From contig CM051455.1 of assembly GCA_028274465.1 (NCBI GenBank), positions 124,655,462-124,719,461 of the forward strand: 64,000 bases of DNA, read 5' to 3'. Under the pieces are notes generated by a model. That model worked only from the letters and a program-made list of their open reading frames with translations, was not told where the DNA came from and did not search any database. Shown here in pieces: positions 11,601 through 22,055 of the stretch (its first letter is position 1; each line of letters begins with the position of its first letter). This DNA is from Plantago ovata (taxonomy: Eukaryota > Streptophyta > Magnoliopsida > Lamiales > Plantaginaceae). Position numbers and translations under genes: made by a program.

Positions 11601-14418
11601 TATCCACTCATTCCAATATTCTTGTGAGAATAATTAACGGTTCCAGGGGAGTAATCATTGTGAAGAGCACAATAAATTACTTGAAAAATTGTGCCAAGAA
11701 GATCACAAATTAGACCTACTTCCTGAAGAAGCTGGATATTGTCTTGCCAATATGTCATAGACAATGACTCGTATAATGTCACATCATTATGGCCAAATTC
11801 AAACATATATTGTGTACGAGCATTGTATTGAAATTAACCATTTGTAAATTGGAACAAACTATAAGTTTGTCATGCATGCGTCAAGCAACTATATCGCATA
11901 TAAAGTCATGAAAAATGACATAGATGTGACAAATATGGCCATCCGGGTACAAAATTACCCGTTTATGAGAAACTTGAAGTTTCCTTGTATGAAATGTGCT
12001 GAAAGCTTTCTCATATTGTAATAATATTATCTGAATGGCAAGACACAATATCGAGATTAAGCATGCTAATGGAGATCAAAATGAGCAATGTTGCACTCAT
12101 GCATTTATGAGAATGAATATATGTGGCTAGACGTCCACGAAATAATTTGAGAATTGAGTATATTACTCAAATAATTTGATCTCTTATTTGGAGTAAATTT
12201 ATGTTTCAGCACATCGAAAACCCAACTGCTAGAGTTATACACTCCCATATGCATCTCCTGAAGAGAACTCATACATGAAGCCTATTAGATACGAGTATGA
12301 GTATATTATTATCTAAGCTGGGCATGATCAATATCCTTATGAGCCCCAATAATATTAATCCTTGAATTAGTTTTTCCCAGCTTAGGGGAGGGAGAACATG
12401 ACAAGCTGATCAAAACAAATTCATCGTATGCATTGATCCCCACATATTTGAAAGTTCATACTTGAACTAAATTATAAAATGCATTCTTCAGCTTCATGTA
12501 TCATTTTAAGATTTCAATCATGAAATTCTATGATTTGACTGTGGATACCGGGCTATAGATTGATTATAGATATAACATGAGTTGAGAATCGATATCTTGC
12601 CTATTGTAATTAATGCACCTGAAGTGCAATATGTATGTTGTGAATGGTTCCAGTATTACAAATAGAATGGCAAGATAATGCAGTTGGTACTCTAGAAGAG
12701 TAAAGAAGGCACATCTTAATGATGCCACAATAGAATTGATATTTTATTTATAAATAGATGGCTTATATGAATGGAAAAGGTACCTCCATATAATATATTC
12801 ATATATCTATGATCAGTACTGAATCAAATAAGAATGATTTGATTATTATTGAAAGCTATACCGGTATACATGGAACCGAGATAAGCATATGCAGATTTTC
12901 AATGGATGTATACTATTGTACATGTAAAGGGGATCTTACATGTAAATCCATTTGATGTCGACACAATGATGATAGAAAATGAGCTCATGGACTTGATGTC
13001 CATTTTATTGATGAATTCGAAATTCCCTACGGTCAAATTTCATGTGCATCTAGATACTAAGTCATGCATCATTCATATTATTGTTACATCATCTATGCTA
13101 GTTTTTAAGTTTCATAATGCATGCATACATATTATTTATCATATGATCTTACTCTAAAGTGACCACCTTTGATTATTTGTGGTGCACATGAATTATCATT
13201 TAAATTGACACATTGAAATTTCTATATATATGATCTATGATGATCAATATCAATTGAGAACTCGTCCTAGAAGAGACTAGAGTTATCATGTTATAAAACA
13301 TGAATATTCATTGAATTGACAATGAGATTTATATGTTCCAAGAACAATTATGAGAGATAATGATTTTACTCTCTACTGGAAATTAGTCCCGGAAGGACAA
13401 GTGGATAGAGATATCATGTTGACAAACATGAATCAATCGATGATAAAAGTTCTTGAAGAACTCAACTTTGATACTATTGAATCTCTATACTCATCTATCC
13501 ATACATGGCATCACAAAATTGATAAGTATATTGAGTGTATTCACTATCAAGTGAAACAAGAGAATTATGAATAATATTCTCGAGATTCCTACAAATATTA
13601 TTGCCTAAGGAAATGTAAACTCAACCTAATGTTTGAGTATGGCAAAGTATGAATAACCATACATGAAGTTTGGTTATGTTATGAAAGAGATAAATGTTTT
13701 ATTTGACCTCCTGAAGAAGGTATATGAATGGAGATGATGATCAAGCAACAATGAGAATATTGCGCATCATACAAGTTGCTACACTCTTTTTCCCTTCGAC
13801 TAGGTTTTTATCCCAAATGGGTTTTTCCTAGCAAGGTTTTTAACGAGGTAGCATTATTAGCGCATATATGTGTATAACTATCTCCAAATCTCCATTGTGA
13901 TAATATATTTGCAAAAGGGAAGTATTATATACCCTTGTTTTCTATTTTACAAATATGACGGAGATATATGAATATTGAACTTATTTCAATATTACGAGAT
14001 TGTTATGTTGAATTGTCCAAGTGACATATTTTGTTGGATCAACATAAAAATACACATTGAAGAAATCAATGCTTCTAGTGTTCAAGAAGTTTTCACATGG
14101 AGTCAAAGCACATACCATTGAAGTTTTCAGCTATGGGCTACAAGATGAAGGTTCCATCCAAGTACACCATATTCACTCTATTGAAGATTTTGCATACTTG
14201 TTCAACATCATCAGTTCGGCGATTCATCGAGAAGATTGCACTATGAAAATTCAAAGATTTGAAGTGATGTTACAATCAGGGGAGACGGATACACATTGCA
14301 CTCTTTTCCCCTTGATTAAGTTTTTATCCCACTGGGTTTTTCTTAGCAAGGTTTTTAACGAGGCAGTACTCTCACAAGCGTATTCGAGATCTTCAACTCA
14401 TGTTTCATTCAAGGGGAG
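8682..14418 (+). pseudogene. Decayed internal region of the copia element
   Basis: Begins with the primer-site motif CGTTATCAGCACGA. Short translated pieces resemble copia gag-pol, but none is long enough to assign domains safely. A motif CTCTTTT(T)CCC...GGTTTTTAACGAGG occurs twice, at about 13785-13855 and 14300-14370, so the 3' end of the interior is partly duplicated. Many breaks; not functional. Confidence 0.6.
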
Positions 14419-14613
14419 TGTTATGGATAAATATAGGAATGTAACAAGAGTCTACTGATCTCTCTAGTTTGTTAGTTTGTTACGTGTATTTCTCTGGTTT
14501 GTTAATCTCCAGATAGACTTTAGAGATACTTTCCTAGTTCTATATATACACTCTCATGTACTCCCATATTGATCAACGAGAATAATATTTTCTCTTCCAT
14601 TTATCATTCAACA
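14419..14613 (+). repeat. 3' LTR of the copia element (195 bp)
   Basis: TG...CA ends with TGTTATGG at the start and ATTCAACA at the end. Preceded by the purine tract AAGGGGAG (polypurine tract) and followed by the target duplication AGAAG. Confidence 0.88.
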
Positions 14614-14703
14614 AGAAGTATATATATACTCTACTACTATACTAAGCTCGTGTTATTTTACGTAAAAAAAAAAAAGTTTATTTTACTAAAATGGTATTTT
14701 GAA

Positions 14704-15822
14704 AAGGGAAAGTTACATTTAGGTGTCAAAATCAATGATGCATTACATATTAGTTCATTTTATTTTCTTGGAATCTGTTTATCATCAAACAACGTTTTTA
14801 TTATTACACATTAGTCCATTCTATTTTTTGCAGTTGCTCATCATCAAACAATTTGCATGGTGACGTTTTGGAGCCACATAATCAACCATGCATAGTATCA
14901 CAAGTTAGTTTTTGAAAAAAAAAGTTAGTTTTTGAAAAAAGTTAGTTTCACGACTTAGTTTCAAGAAAAATTAGTTTCACACCTTATAAAGTTGGTTTGA
15001 GGGACAACAAGTTCGTTTCACGCCTAAAAGAGTTGGTTTCAGGGACAACAATTTGGTTTCAAGCCTCAAAGAGTTAATTTCAGGAACAACAAGTTGGTTT
15101 TAAGCCTGAAAGAGTTAATTTCAGGAACAACAAGTTGGTTTCACGCCTAAAAGAGTTGGTTTCAGGGACAACAAGTATATAGGTTTTCAGGACCGTCATA
15201 AGAAAGTGTTATTTTCATTAGTTTCTGCACCTACAATGTTAGTTTCTTCATAAGAAAGTGTTAGTTTCAACATCAATAATCAAGTTTCATCATAAAAAAA
15301 TTCTAATTTTTTTAGTTTTAGCATCAAAGGGTGTTACCGTGTTAGTTTCAGCACCAAGAAATATGATTCCGGCAAGATTCCTATCTATCACACACCGCCA
15401 CCCTCCCCACCACCACCACTGCATAAAAATCCATTTTTCTGTAATGATTTTAGAAATTTATTAAAAAATAATCAACAAAATCAGAATACCCAACTGGTTC
15501 CGCCATGGAGAACTCAAATTTCCAGAATAGAGAAATTCGTATCAAATCATCATCAAATCATCAGCAATTGAAAAGAAAAAGAGAAGGACGAGTGAGATGA
15601 TTTGTATAGAATTTTATAAATTGAAGAAAGGACAAGGACGACGACGATGGGCATAAATCATAATGGAGCAGGAGACCTAGGTGTGGAGTTCACCGATCAA
15701 AATAGAATGGATTAATTTGATATATTGTTGGAGAGATATTTCAATATGTAATGTCTAATTCAAAAAAGATTAATATGTAATGTCACCCTCTATGAGACAC
15801 TAATATCATGTTTACCCTTTCA
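14704..15822. mobile_element. Possible MULE-type MITE with diverged terminal inverted repeats
   Basis: The left edge (AAGGGAAAGTTACATTTAGG, then GCATTACATATTAGTTC) and the reverse complement of the right edge (AAGGGTAAACATGATATTAG, then ACATTACATATTAATCT) can be aligned over about 130 bp, including TTAGTCCATTCTATTTT inside. A CACC/GACGACG-rich patch near 15390-15660 recalls MULE leader exons. No target duplication was found. Non-coding. Confidence 0.4.
14901..15180. repeat. Minisatellite with AGTTGGTTTCAGGGACAACA units
   Basis: About five to six units of 45-50 bp, each combining AGTTGGTTTCA(G/C)GGACAACA and AGTTGGTTTCA(A/C)GCCT(A/G)AAAG with small changes. Looser GTTAGTTTC words continue to about 15350. 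Confidence 0.7.
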
Positions 15823-15873
15823 ATTAGAAAAAAAAAAAAAAGATTATTATCGTAGAATTTGGTTATATACTTA

Positions 15874-16855
15874 TGTTGGAAAATTTAGGAAGCAAACGAA
15901 GATGTATCGAAATGCATAAATTGAAAAATGAATAAAGCAACAAATCTGTCCTTAAGACTTTATTCGCTCTGCACTCAGTGCTATAATTATCCAGCGAACA
16001 GTCTCCCAAGATAAAACTACAGTAAGATCGTATACAAGCACTTGAATACGAAACGCGGTTGGACTACAACAATATGGGAAGACAAACTATCGAAAGTAAG
16101 AGAAGAAGAAGGAGAATTTTGGATTCCTTGTGTAATTTTGGTTCTGGTCTAAATCCAAATCATGAGGTTATTATTTTATAGTGTTTGAAAGTTGTAAATG
16201 AAGTGGTGCAACTCTTGAAAATGTAACTCCTCGTACCAGAAGTTATCCATTCCAGTTGCAACACAACCTTTCACCATGAGATGCAATGGTTCAGTGGAAA
16301 AGACTCTGACTCCCATTTGAGAGGTTTTGTGAGTTCAACACTTACTGGGGCCGCTCTTCCACTTATTACTTTTACACCTTTTTAACTATTCCACCATTTA
16401 TCAAGATTGCTAATTTCAATAACTCGATAACAAAATATTATTTTTAATATTTTGCTCATTCCTTCTTTATAGTTAATATTAGCTAATTTCCAACTTTTAG
16501 TCTTAAATAACTAACACACCAACCAACACAGTTAAAGTATTAAATACTCTTTCACTACGAAATTTTAGTAACAAATGTTCAAGTGTCTTCTATTGTTTTA
16601 ATAGATTATTCACGTTCAACAAAAACTTCATTTCCAACGTGAGAGACGTCTTTCTTGGTTAAGAGTGCATAGTTATAGAGAGACCAACTATGATTAAAAT
16701 TCCAACCACTTCAGTTTTTTTTTTTTCTTTTTCTAATGCCGGGTCAACCTCAAAATGAACTTTTTTAGACTATAAAATGTAAAATGTATTGATAAACTAA
16801 AAATCAAATTTCTCCATACTTAAATTAAGTTAATATGGGCTAGAACTTTCCAACA
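15874..16855. mobile_element. Possible solo LTR
   Basis: Ends TGTTGGAAA and TTTCCAACA are exact inverted repeats of nine bases with canonical TG...CA, 982 bp apart, the usual look of a solo LTR. The 5-bp flanks (ACTTA and TGGTC) do not match, so the call is weak. A SINE-like unit lies inside. The right edge lies about 350 bp upstream of the HSP21 start codon. Confidence 0.33.
16280..16345 (+). repeat. tRNA-related SINE-like unit
   Basis: A tRNA-like layout: an A-box-like AATGGTTCAGTGG (16285-16297), CTCCCATTTGAGAGG in the anticodon-arm position and a B-box-like GTGAGTTCAAC near 16329. The B box is imperfect and stem pairing is poor, so this is a tRNA-derived retroposon, not a working tRNA. 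T-rich sequence follows. Confidence 0.42.
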
Positions 16856-16922
16856 TGGTCCATAAACTAGCACAACCCAATAGAGACGAGCCCAAATAAG
16901 AGAAAGAGAAAACCCCGGATGA

Positions 16923-16930
16923 TTCCGGAA
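16923..16930. promoter_or_regulatory. Heat-shock element, TTCCGGAA
   Basis: TTCnnGAA dyad about 280 bp upstream of the HSP21 start codon. Inverted nGAAn units are the binding sites of heat-shock factors. A similar GAACTTTC lies at 16843-16850. Confidence 0.45.
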
Positions 16931-17031
16931 AGCAGCAGAAGAATACAGAGCAAACACCATCAAATCAAAACTACACACATACGAGAGAGAATTATAAATC
17001 TGGAATTATCGTCTCATATCATCACCGACCG

Positions 17032-17039
17032 GAACATTC
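17032..17039. promoter_or_regulatory. Heat-shock element, GAACATTC
   Basis: GAAnnTTC dyad about 58 bp upstream of the TATA box of HSP21, a usual position for a proximal heat-shock element. Confidence 0.5.
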
Positions 17040-17089
17040 ACGATTTCTCCATTCCCTTCTCACTCTCTGTTACTCATCCCTGATCCCTC

Positions 17090-17096
17090 TATAAAT
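17090..17096 (+). promoter_or_regulatory. TATA box of HSP21
   Basis: TATAAAT, 110 bp before the start codon. It implies transcription starting near 17120 and a leader of about 85 bases. Confidence 0.65.
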
Positions 17097-17206
17097 GCTG
17101 AACCCATACCAACACCAAATTCATCATAGACAAAAATCAGCATACAATACAAATTAAGCACCCATCAAAGAGATAATAGTTTGTAATAGTTGATAATTAT
17201 TCATTC

Positions 17207-18511
17207 ATGGCAACTAACGCATTGGCAATGGCATGTACTACTACTAGTCCATTTCTGGTAAACAATGTTGCTAACAGACAAGTTTCTGCTGGGCCATGCT
17301 CTGTTTTCATCCCTTCTTCATCTAATGTCAAGAGAAAGGCGGCCACTGTCAGAGCTGAGGCCACTAGCGGTGGAAACAGTGACACCAAGGTGGACGTGCA
17401 GCATGTTAGTGGCGGCCAATCTGGAGGTAAACAGACCTCCGCTGTCGAGCGGCGGCCACGCAGGGCGGCTAACTTAGATATCTCTCCCTTTGGTAAGCAA
17501 AACTCATCAAGTCTTTAAAAGTTTTAACTAACTATTACCTAGTTTTGCAGCATACTCGCTCCGTTACAAAACAATTACAGATCAACTGAATTAAAAGTTC
17601 GACTACAGATTACTTTTATATTATAATACTAAAATATTTAACAAAAATACATACTCCCTCGGTTCCAGAGCAGTTACACCATTTGATTTTTGCTTTTGGA
17701 CACAGAAAATAAGGAGAAGAGTTAAATATTGAGTTATATTGTTAGTGGATGTTGTTTTTAGTTTATGGAGAATTTGTGGCCACAAAGATAAGATGTTTTG
17801 ATGTAATATAAAATTATTATAATCATGTCCAAATATGGCAAAGAAATGAAATGGTGCAATTCTAACGGGACGCCCAAAATGGCAAAATGGTGCAACTGTT
17901 CTGTGTGACAGAGGGAGTATAATTTTGATAAATATTTTAATATTATAGATTAAAAATAATTTGGAGTCAAACTTCAATTATGTTGTTGACGGTAAAAAAT
18001 CAAAACGGTGCAACTGTTGTGGGACGGATGGATTACATAGCATAAAAAATTTGTACATTGCATTGGCTTGATCGATGGGTTTGAAACAGGTTTGCTGGAT
18101 ACCTTATCCCCAATGAGAACAATGCGCCAAATGCTGGACACAATGGACCGCTTGTTTGAGGACACCATGACATTCCCAGGCAACACTGGGGATATCCGAG
18201 CCCCTTGGGATTTTGTGGACGAAGAGAAAGAGATCAAAATGCGATTCGACATGCCTGGACTAGCTAAAGAGGATGTAAAAGTGTCCGTGGAGGATAATGT
18301 CCCCCTTATTAAGGGTGAGCGGAATGTGGAACAAGGGAAGAACGAGGATTCGTGGTCAGGGAGTAGTTACAGTTCGTACAATACGAGGCTTCAGCTTCCT
18401 GATAACTGCGAAAAGGATAAGGTCAAGGCGGAGTTAAAGAACGGTGTTCTTTACATTTCCGTTCCGAAAACTCAAGTGGAGAAGAGAGTATTCAATGTTG
18501 AGATTAACTGA
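17207..18511 (+). CDS. HSP21: Chloroplast small heat-shock protein HSP21 (two exons)
   Basis: ATP-independent chaperone of the chloroplast stroma that binds unfolding proteins and protects photosystem II and thylakoid functions in heat. Exons 17207-17492 and 18090-18511 join in frame (GT/AG, phase 1) to give 235 aa, normal for the family. A Ser/Thr-rich transit peptide runs to about residue 50 (VRAEA near the cleavage site). The family-specific Met-rich amphipathic helix follows at about 104-122 ([19 protein letters not shown]). The alpha-crystallin domain runs from about 133 ([24 protein letters not shown]) to the GVL motif NGVLYISVP near 213-221. VPLIKGE, where relatives usually have VLVIKGE, is a small oddity. 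The intron carries nested Stowaway elements. Heat-shock elements and a TATA box lie upstream. Very likely functional. Confidence 0.95.
17555..18033. mobile_element. Outer Stowaway-like MITE in the HSP21 intron
   Basis: Left end CTCGCTCCGTTACAAAACAA after TA (17553-17554). The right end, reverse-complemented, reads ATCCATCCGTCCCACAACAG before TA (18034-18035). The matching AATATTAAAATATTTA-like inner parts on both arms support one interrupted element. It takes up most of the intron. Confidence 0.5.
17654..17917. mobile_element. Inner Stowaway MITE nested in the intron
   Basis: Flanking TA at 17652-17653 and 17918-17919. Terminal inverted repeats CTCCCTCGGTTCCAGAGCAG and CTCCCTCTGTCACACAGAAC (reverse complement of the right end), each followed by CAGTT(A/G)CACCATTT. 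264 bp, non-coding, better preserved than the outer element and therefore younger. Confidence 0.8.
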
Positions 18512-19007
18512 TGATTGATGAAGGCTAAGTATATGTATGTATAAATATAATGTGTATAATCTTGTCTGTTTTGGTTAAGTAATTAACAGTTTTGGACTGT
18601 GTTCAATTATGTTTGCTTGTGATCTGGTGTGTTGTCTATTGTAAATACTAAATAATGTAGTGATCTAGTGAGATGATCAGATTTTGGCTTCTGATTTCAA
18701 TTATTCAATACAAACACGTACGGCTAGTGAGTCTGAGAAATTAAAACCGCCCTATCAGTTTGTTAAACAAGCTCTTGCAAACACACATAACAATTAACAA
18801 ACAGACATGTAGTATGCAGGTAAGACCTAGGATAAGATTTTGGGTTATGAGGACGGAATTAGCTCCCTTCTGTAAGTCTATTCTGATCAAAGGGTAGGCT
18901 CGGACATAAGAATAAGAAGTGAAGGGAAGAGTGTTTAATTAGAAGGGATTTTTGTATCATGGGGAGGCCCTCACTGTAGCACATGGGCCCCACTGTGGGG
19001 TGCACAT
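18512..19007. other. HSP21 3' flank
   Basis: Several AATAAT/ATAAAT-type polyadenylation candidates (about 18540-18660). No further gene. The last 8 bp (19000-19007) are the left target duplication of the hAT element. Confidence 0.5.
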
Positions 19008-19595
19008 CAGTGTCACATGATTCGTGATATGTCCGATACGTTGGAGCGATACGCGATTCGCCACCTTTGAAGAATTCGACTCTTAATGAATCGATTCTCA
19101 AGAAGAGTATCGATTCCCTATTTTTGGCAACGTGATTCGATAATAATAGATACGTGATTTGCTACTTATAGGTGACTTCTCTGATAATATTCTCTTTTCA
19201 TGGATAATGGATTTATGATTGGGTCCAAGTTATGTCCACCTTCTTTGTCAACCATGTACATCCACTGTTGGGTACTTGAACGGGCCAAAATTTCTCAAAT
19301 TCTAACTGAACCAAACCCAAATAAATCAATAAGCTTATAAGAGAAATAGCCCAATTAAAGCACTGTAGCCTATACGGCTTTTGTCCGATAAAGTTTCGGA
19401 ACCAAATGCATACCTCCCCTCTTTATCTCCCCCGCCGTCTCTGCAAATCCGTTGCTTCCCGATCTTGTTTCCAATTAGCCAAACCTGAAGAATCGAGAAG
19501 AATTCGACCGCGAATCCGAGAGAATCGTATTGCACTTCGATACGAAAGAATCGATTCGCAATTCGTCACTAGTTGGAAGAATTCTTGTGACACTG
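19008..19595. mobile_element. Non-autonomous hAT element (588 bp)
   Basis: Terminal inverted repeats CAGTGTCACA and TGTGACACTG, flanked by 8-bp duplications GTGCACAT (19000-19007) and GTCCACAT (19596-19603) that differ at one base. Subterminal regions on both sides are rich in AATCGATTC/GATTCG words. Eight-bp duplication plus CAG-type termini identify hAT. No transposase. Confidence 0.72.
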
Positions 19596-19603
19596 GTCCA
19601 CAT

Positions 19604-20783
19604 GGATAGTGAGAGAGGGGCTTATTACTTATTAGGTTTATTAGGCCTCCCCTCCAGTTAGCATAGAAAAAACCATGTTAGACCCTCGGGTTGTACTTAG
19701 TCATGCTTGGATTCTAATCCTTTATATTGATTTCTAGTACAGATGGTCACGGTTGAGTGTCCGAAGGTAAACTATCATTCCTGCCAATTGCCTCACCCTG
19801 AGAGTGGATACACTTCTACCCAGGTGGTATCATTTTATAGTATTATTATACCCATCAACGGGTTACAAAGTTGGTAAACTGTTCATTCTTTTGGTGTGAT
19901 CTCCTTGTTATAGGAGAAGGTGAGCATATTTTCATACAATTTTAATCATTCGGAAAATATATGAACTATTGAACTCGTTTAAATTAGCTCTCCTGCATAC
20001 TCCACTTTTATGACTTCTTATATATGTTCTAGGATTTGGATAGTGTTTCCCATAGTTTTTAGAAGTGCATGTGTTAGAACTATTTGTGGCGAGGATTCAG
20101 TTTGATTTCAGATTTGAGTTGTGTTTGATCTCTGTTAGGTGTTTCTTTAACTAATGAGTACTCCAGTTAGGCTCGACCGGATAAAACTGGTTAGTGTACA
20201 GTATTTGTTTCTAAAAATCGATATGGACTTGATCGAACTCAGCTCGACTTTCAAGTTTAAAATCGAGATGAGCTGGAGCACGAGCTCCAGGTCACTGGGG
20301 ATCCAACTTTAAATTTATTTTGTTAACGACATCAACTTAGTTTCACCGGTTTAACATCATTGTTTGATCTCGTATGATTTTGCACTATGGTGCTTTAACC
20401 AGCAGTAGGAAGTAAAGATTAACTTTAAAATCCCCACTAACGCACACATTGACTCAACTAGTCTAGAATCATGCCCACAATTCAAAGAGGCCAAACGCAA
20501 ATTGAAAATTTAAACTAGCAAAAAAAACTTATGAGACATCTAAAACTAATGAGCTCTTGATTCTATATATCAAATTGTTCACACTTGACATGACATTTAA
20601 CTGATTAAGATTTGATCAATTACATGATGAAACGTACCATACAAAGTCAGAATCAGTAAAATGTCACCCAACACAAAACTTACTCACCACTCTGTCTTAG
20701 CTAGGGTGATAAATGATAATATACTATATCTAGGCTAATAATAATAGTAATAACATGTTATATAATTTCACGATTTGTACGTG
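19604..20783. other. Intergenic, no gene seen
   Basis: Non-coding. Near 20215-20290 there are CTCGA/GAGCT-rich words like those seen near 39680-40310, perhaps remnants of a common DNA-element family. Confidence 0.45.
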
Positions 20784-21272
20784 TCATCCTTGCAAGCTAG
20801 TCGATTCCTCTTCTTCTGGAATCGACTCGAGACCAGGCCTCCATGCCGCAGAAGTACTACTATCCACAGAACACGACTTATCGTTCCCAAAGAGCACTTG
20901 CTCGATAGACTTGGTGTTCGCCAGCAACTCCTCGAGCTGCTTCTTCGTAATGACGACCTTAATTCTGCTTACAGATTGAACAACTTTGGGAGCTGCTGCT
21001 GCTGCATCTTCCTGCTTTTTGGAAGGAAGGAGATAGTAAACTTTCCCTAACTTGAGCTTGAAATCTGAAGGGAGATTGTTGTGAGCTTTTCTTGATGATC
21101 TGACGACGGCAACCCCTTCGAAACTGTCCAACAGATCCTTAACAAGAAGTGGTGCTTTGAACTTCATCACCTTGCCATCCATGTTCACTACCTGCAAGAA
21201 GTTAATGTTTCTGCCTATTGATAGTCTGATACATGAGATTTTGAATAGGCCAAGTGGAAAGAAGATTCCCAT
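20784..21272 (-). CDS. PADRE/DUF4228 domain protein
   Basis: Plant-specific protein of the PADRE (DUF4228) family, members of which respond to pathogens and abiotic stress; the biochemical role is unknown. 162 aa from the ATG at 21272 (MGIFFPLG). A frame extended to 21296 would need a TTG start and is not preferred. Visible parts: VVNMDGKVMKFKAPLLVKDL (about 28-47), a basic/hydrophobic middle with LKLGKVYYLLP, a KKQLEELL segment, and the conserved C-terminal WRPGLESIPE (144-153) followed by an acidic disordered tail. A minus-strand TATA box lies 144 bp upstream. CTTGCAG|GTAGTG near the domain start looks like a splice junction, so an intron or alternative N-terminus is possible. Confidence 0.88.
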   Translation of the reverse strand: MGIFFPLGLFKISCIRLSIGRNINFLQVVNMDGKVMKFKAPLLVKDLLDSFEGVAVVRSSRKAHNNLPSDFKLKLGKVYYLLPSKKQEDAAAAAPKVVQSVSRIKVVITKKQLEELLANTKSIEQVLFGNDKSCSVDSSTSAAWRPGLESIPEEEESTSLQG

Positions 21273-21415
21273 GATAGTTTTGTTTTGTCTGAGCAAAAAA
21301 AAAATGATCGAGATGGTTTAGTTGTAGTTGAAATGAAGATTGGAGTTAGTGTTGAGATGGGTTAAGGCCAAGCGAGTAAGATGAACGAATCTTAAAACCA
21401 CAGAGGAGAGAATCA

Positions 21416-21426
21416 GTTTATATAAA
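21416..21426 (-). promoter_or_regulatory. TATA box of the DUF4228 gene
   Basis: Minus strand TTTATATAAAC. Correct orientation and distance (about 145 bp before the ATG). Confidence 0.55.
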
Positions 21427-21904
21427 TTGTTTTAAAAGCGGCAGGGTGATTGGATGTATTTAAAGGAGTGGAGTAGCAAAATGCAAAACTGAGACATTTG
21501 TTGACCAAATCAGATTCTAGTACATGATGACTCACTCCATTTCTTTTTCTCTTTTTCTTTTTTATTTAAACATTCTATGGGTACTTGTTTTCAACCATCT
21601 CACCATAAATTGCAGTTAATTGGTCGGAGTACATGTAATATGTCGTGAATTTTATATTTCCATATATGGTAATGGTACGACAGGAATATCAGACAGGATA
21701 CCGTCCGCGTAGAAGAGTGCAACATTTTGTCCTGTAACGAACTGTGGTTCCATAATATAGTGTAAACTCATATTGTACAATAAGTTTACTATTCTAAATG
21801 ATATCGGATGTTTTGGGGAACCCAAGAACAAACCACTCCCGCCCAGTCACCAGGTGAACAATTTCAAACCATTGGATAAGATAGCATGGTTCATATATTA
21901 GAGC

Positions 21905-22055
21905 TTGAGAATCATAAGTTGGTTTGGTGGTAAGGATGTTGGAGTAGTAAGGAAAGATCGAAGGTTCGAATCCCGACGAAGACAGAAGGAGTAGGGTAGC
22001 TAAATTTGACTTTGAAAAACCAAAAAGCTTGAAACTAGTAGCATCCCACGTCAAC
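21905..22055 (+). repeat. tRNA-related SINE, copy 1
   Basis: A-box-like GTTGGTTTGGTGGTAAGG (21918-21935) and an exact B box GGTTCGAATCC (21963-21973). The same words in the same order recur at 40701-40750, so this is a dispersed family, not a tRNA gene; no cloverleaf can be closed. Confidence 0.55.

Larger units (their letters stand above)
6738..14613 (+). mobile_element. Ty1/copia-type LTR retrotransposon, complete ends, coding-dead
   Basis: LTRs start TGTTATGG and end TTCAACA. The 5-bp duplication AGAAG flanks the element at 6733-6737 and 14614-14618. The first internal bases read CGTTATCAGCACGA, a primer-site motif I associate with a widespread class of plant copia elements. The 3' internal end carries the CTCTTTTTCCCTT...GGTTTTTAACGAGG signature of the same class. 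The interior (8682-14418) has no long frame and is heavily decayed, with many breaks. Apart from the nested insertion the two LTRs differ at only about one site in some 180, which is young (roughly a few hundred thousand years on usual plant clocks). A coding-dead element this young was probably mobilised in trans. Confidence 0.85.

Noticed and set aside
16280-16345. tRNA gene
   Set aside because: The acceptor and T stems do not pair and the B box is imperfect; kept only as a SINE-like unit.
18859-19609. Short frames around the hAT MITE
   Set aside because: They lie in the inverted arms of a non-coding element and have no recognisable content.
19740-19830. Possible short exon near CACTTCTACCCAG|GTGGTA
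   Set aside because: Stops in all likely frames and no partner exons; not supported.
20784-21296. Longer DUF4228 product starting at 21296
   Set aside because: The codon there is TTG; the first ATG in frame is at 21272 and gives the expected N-terminus.
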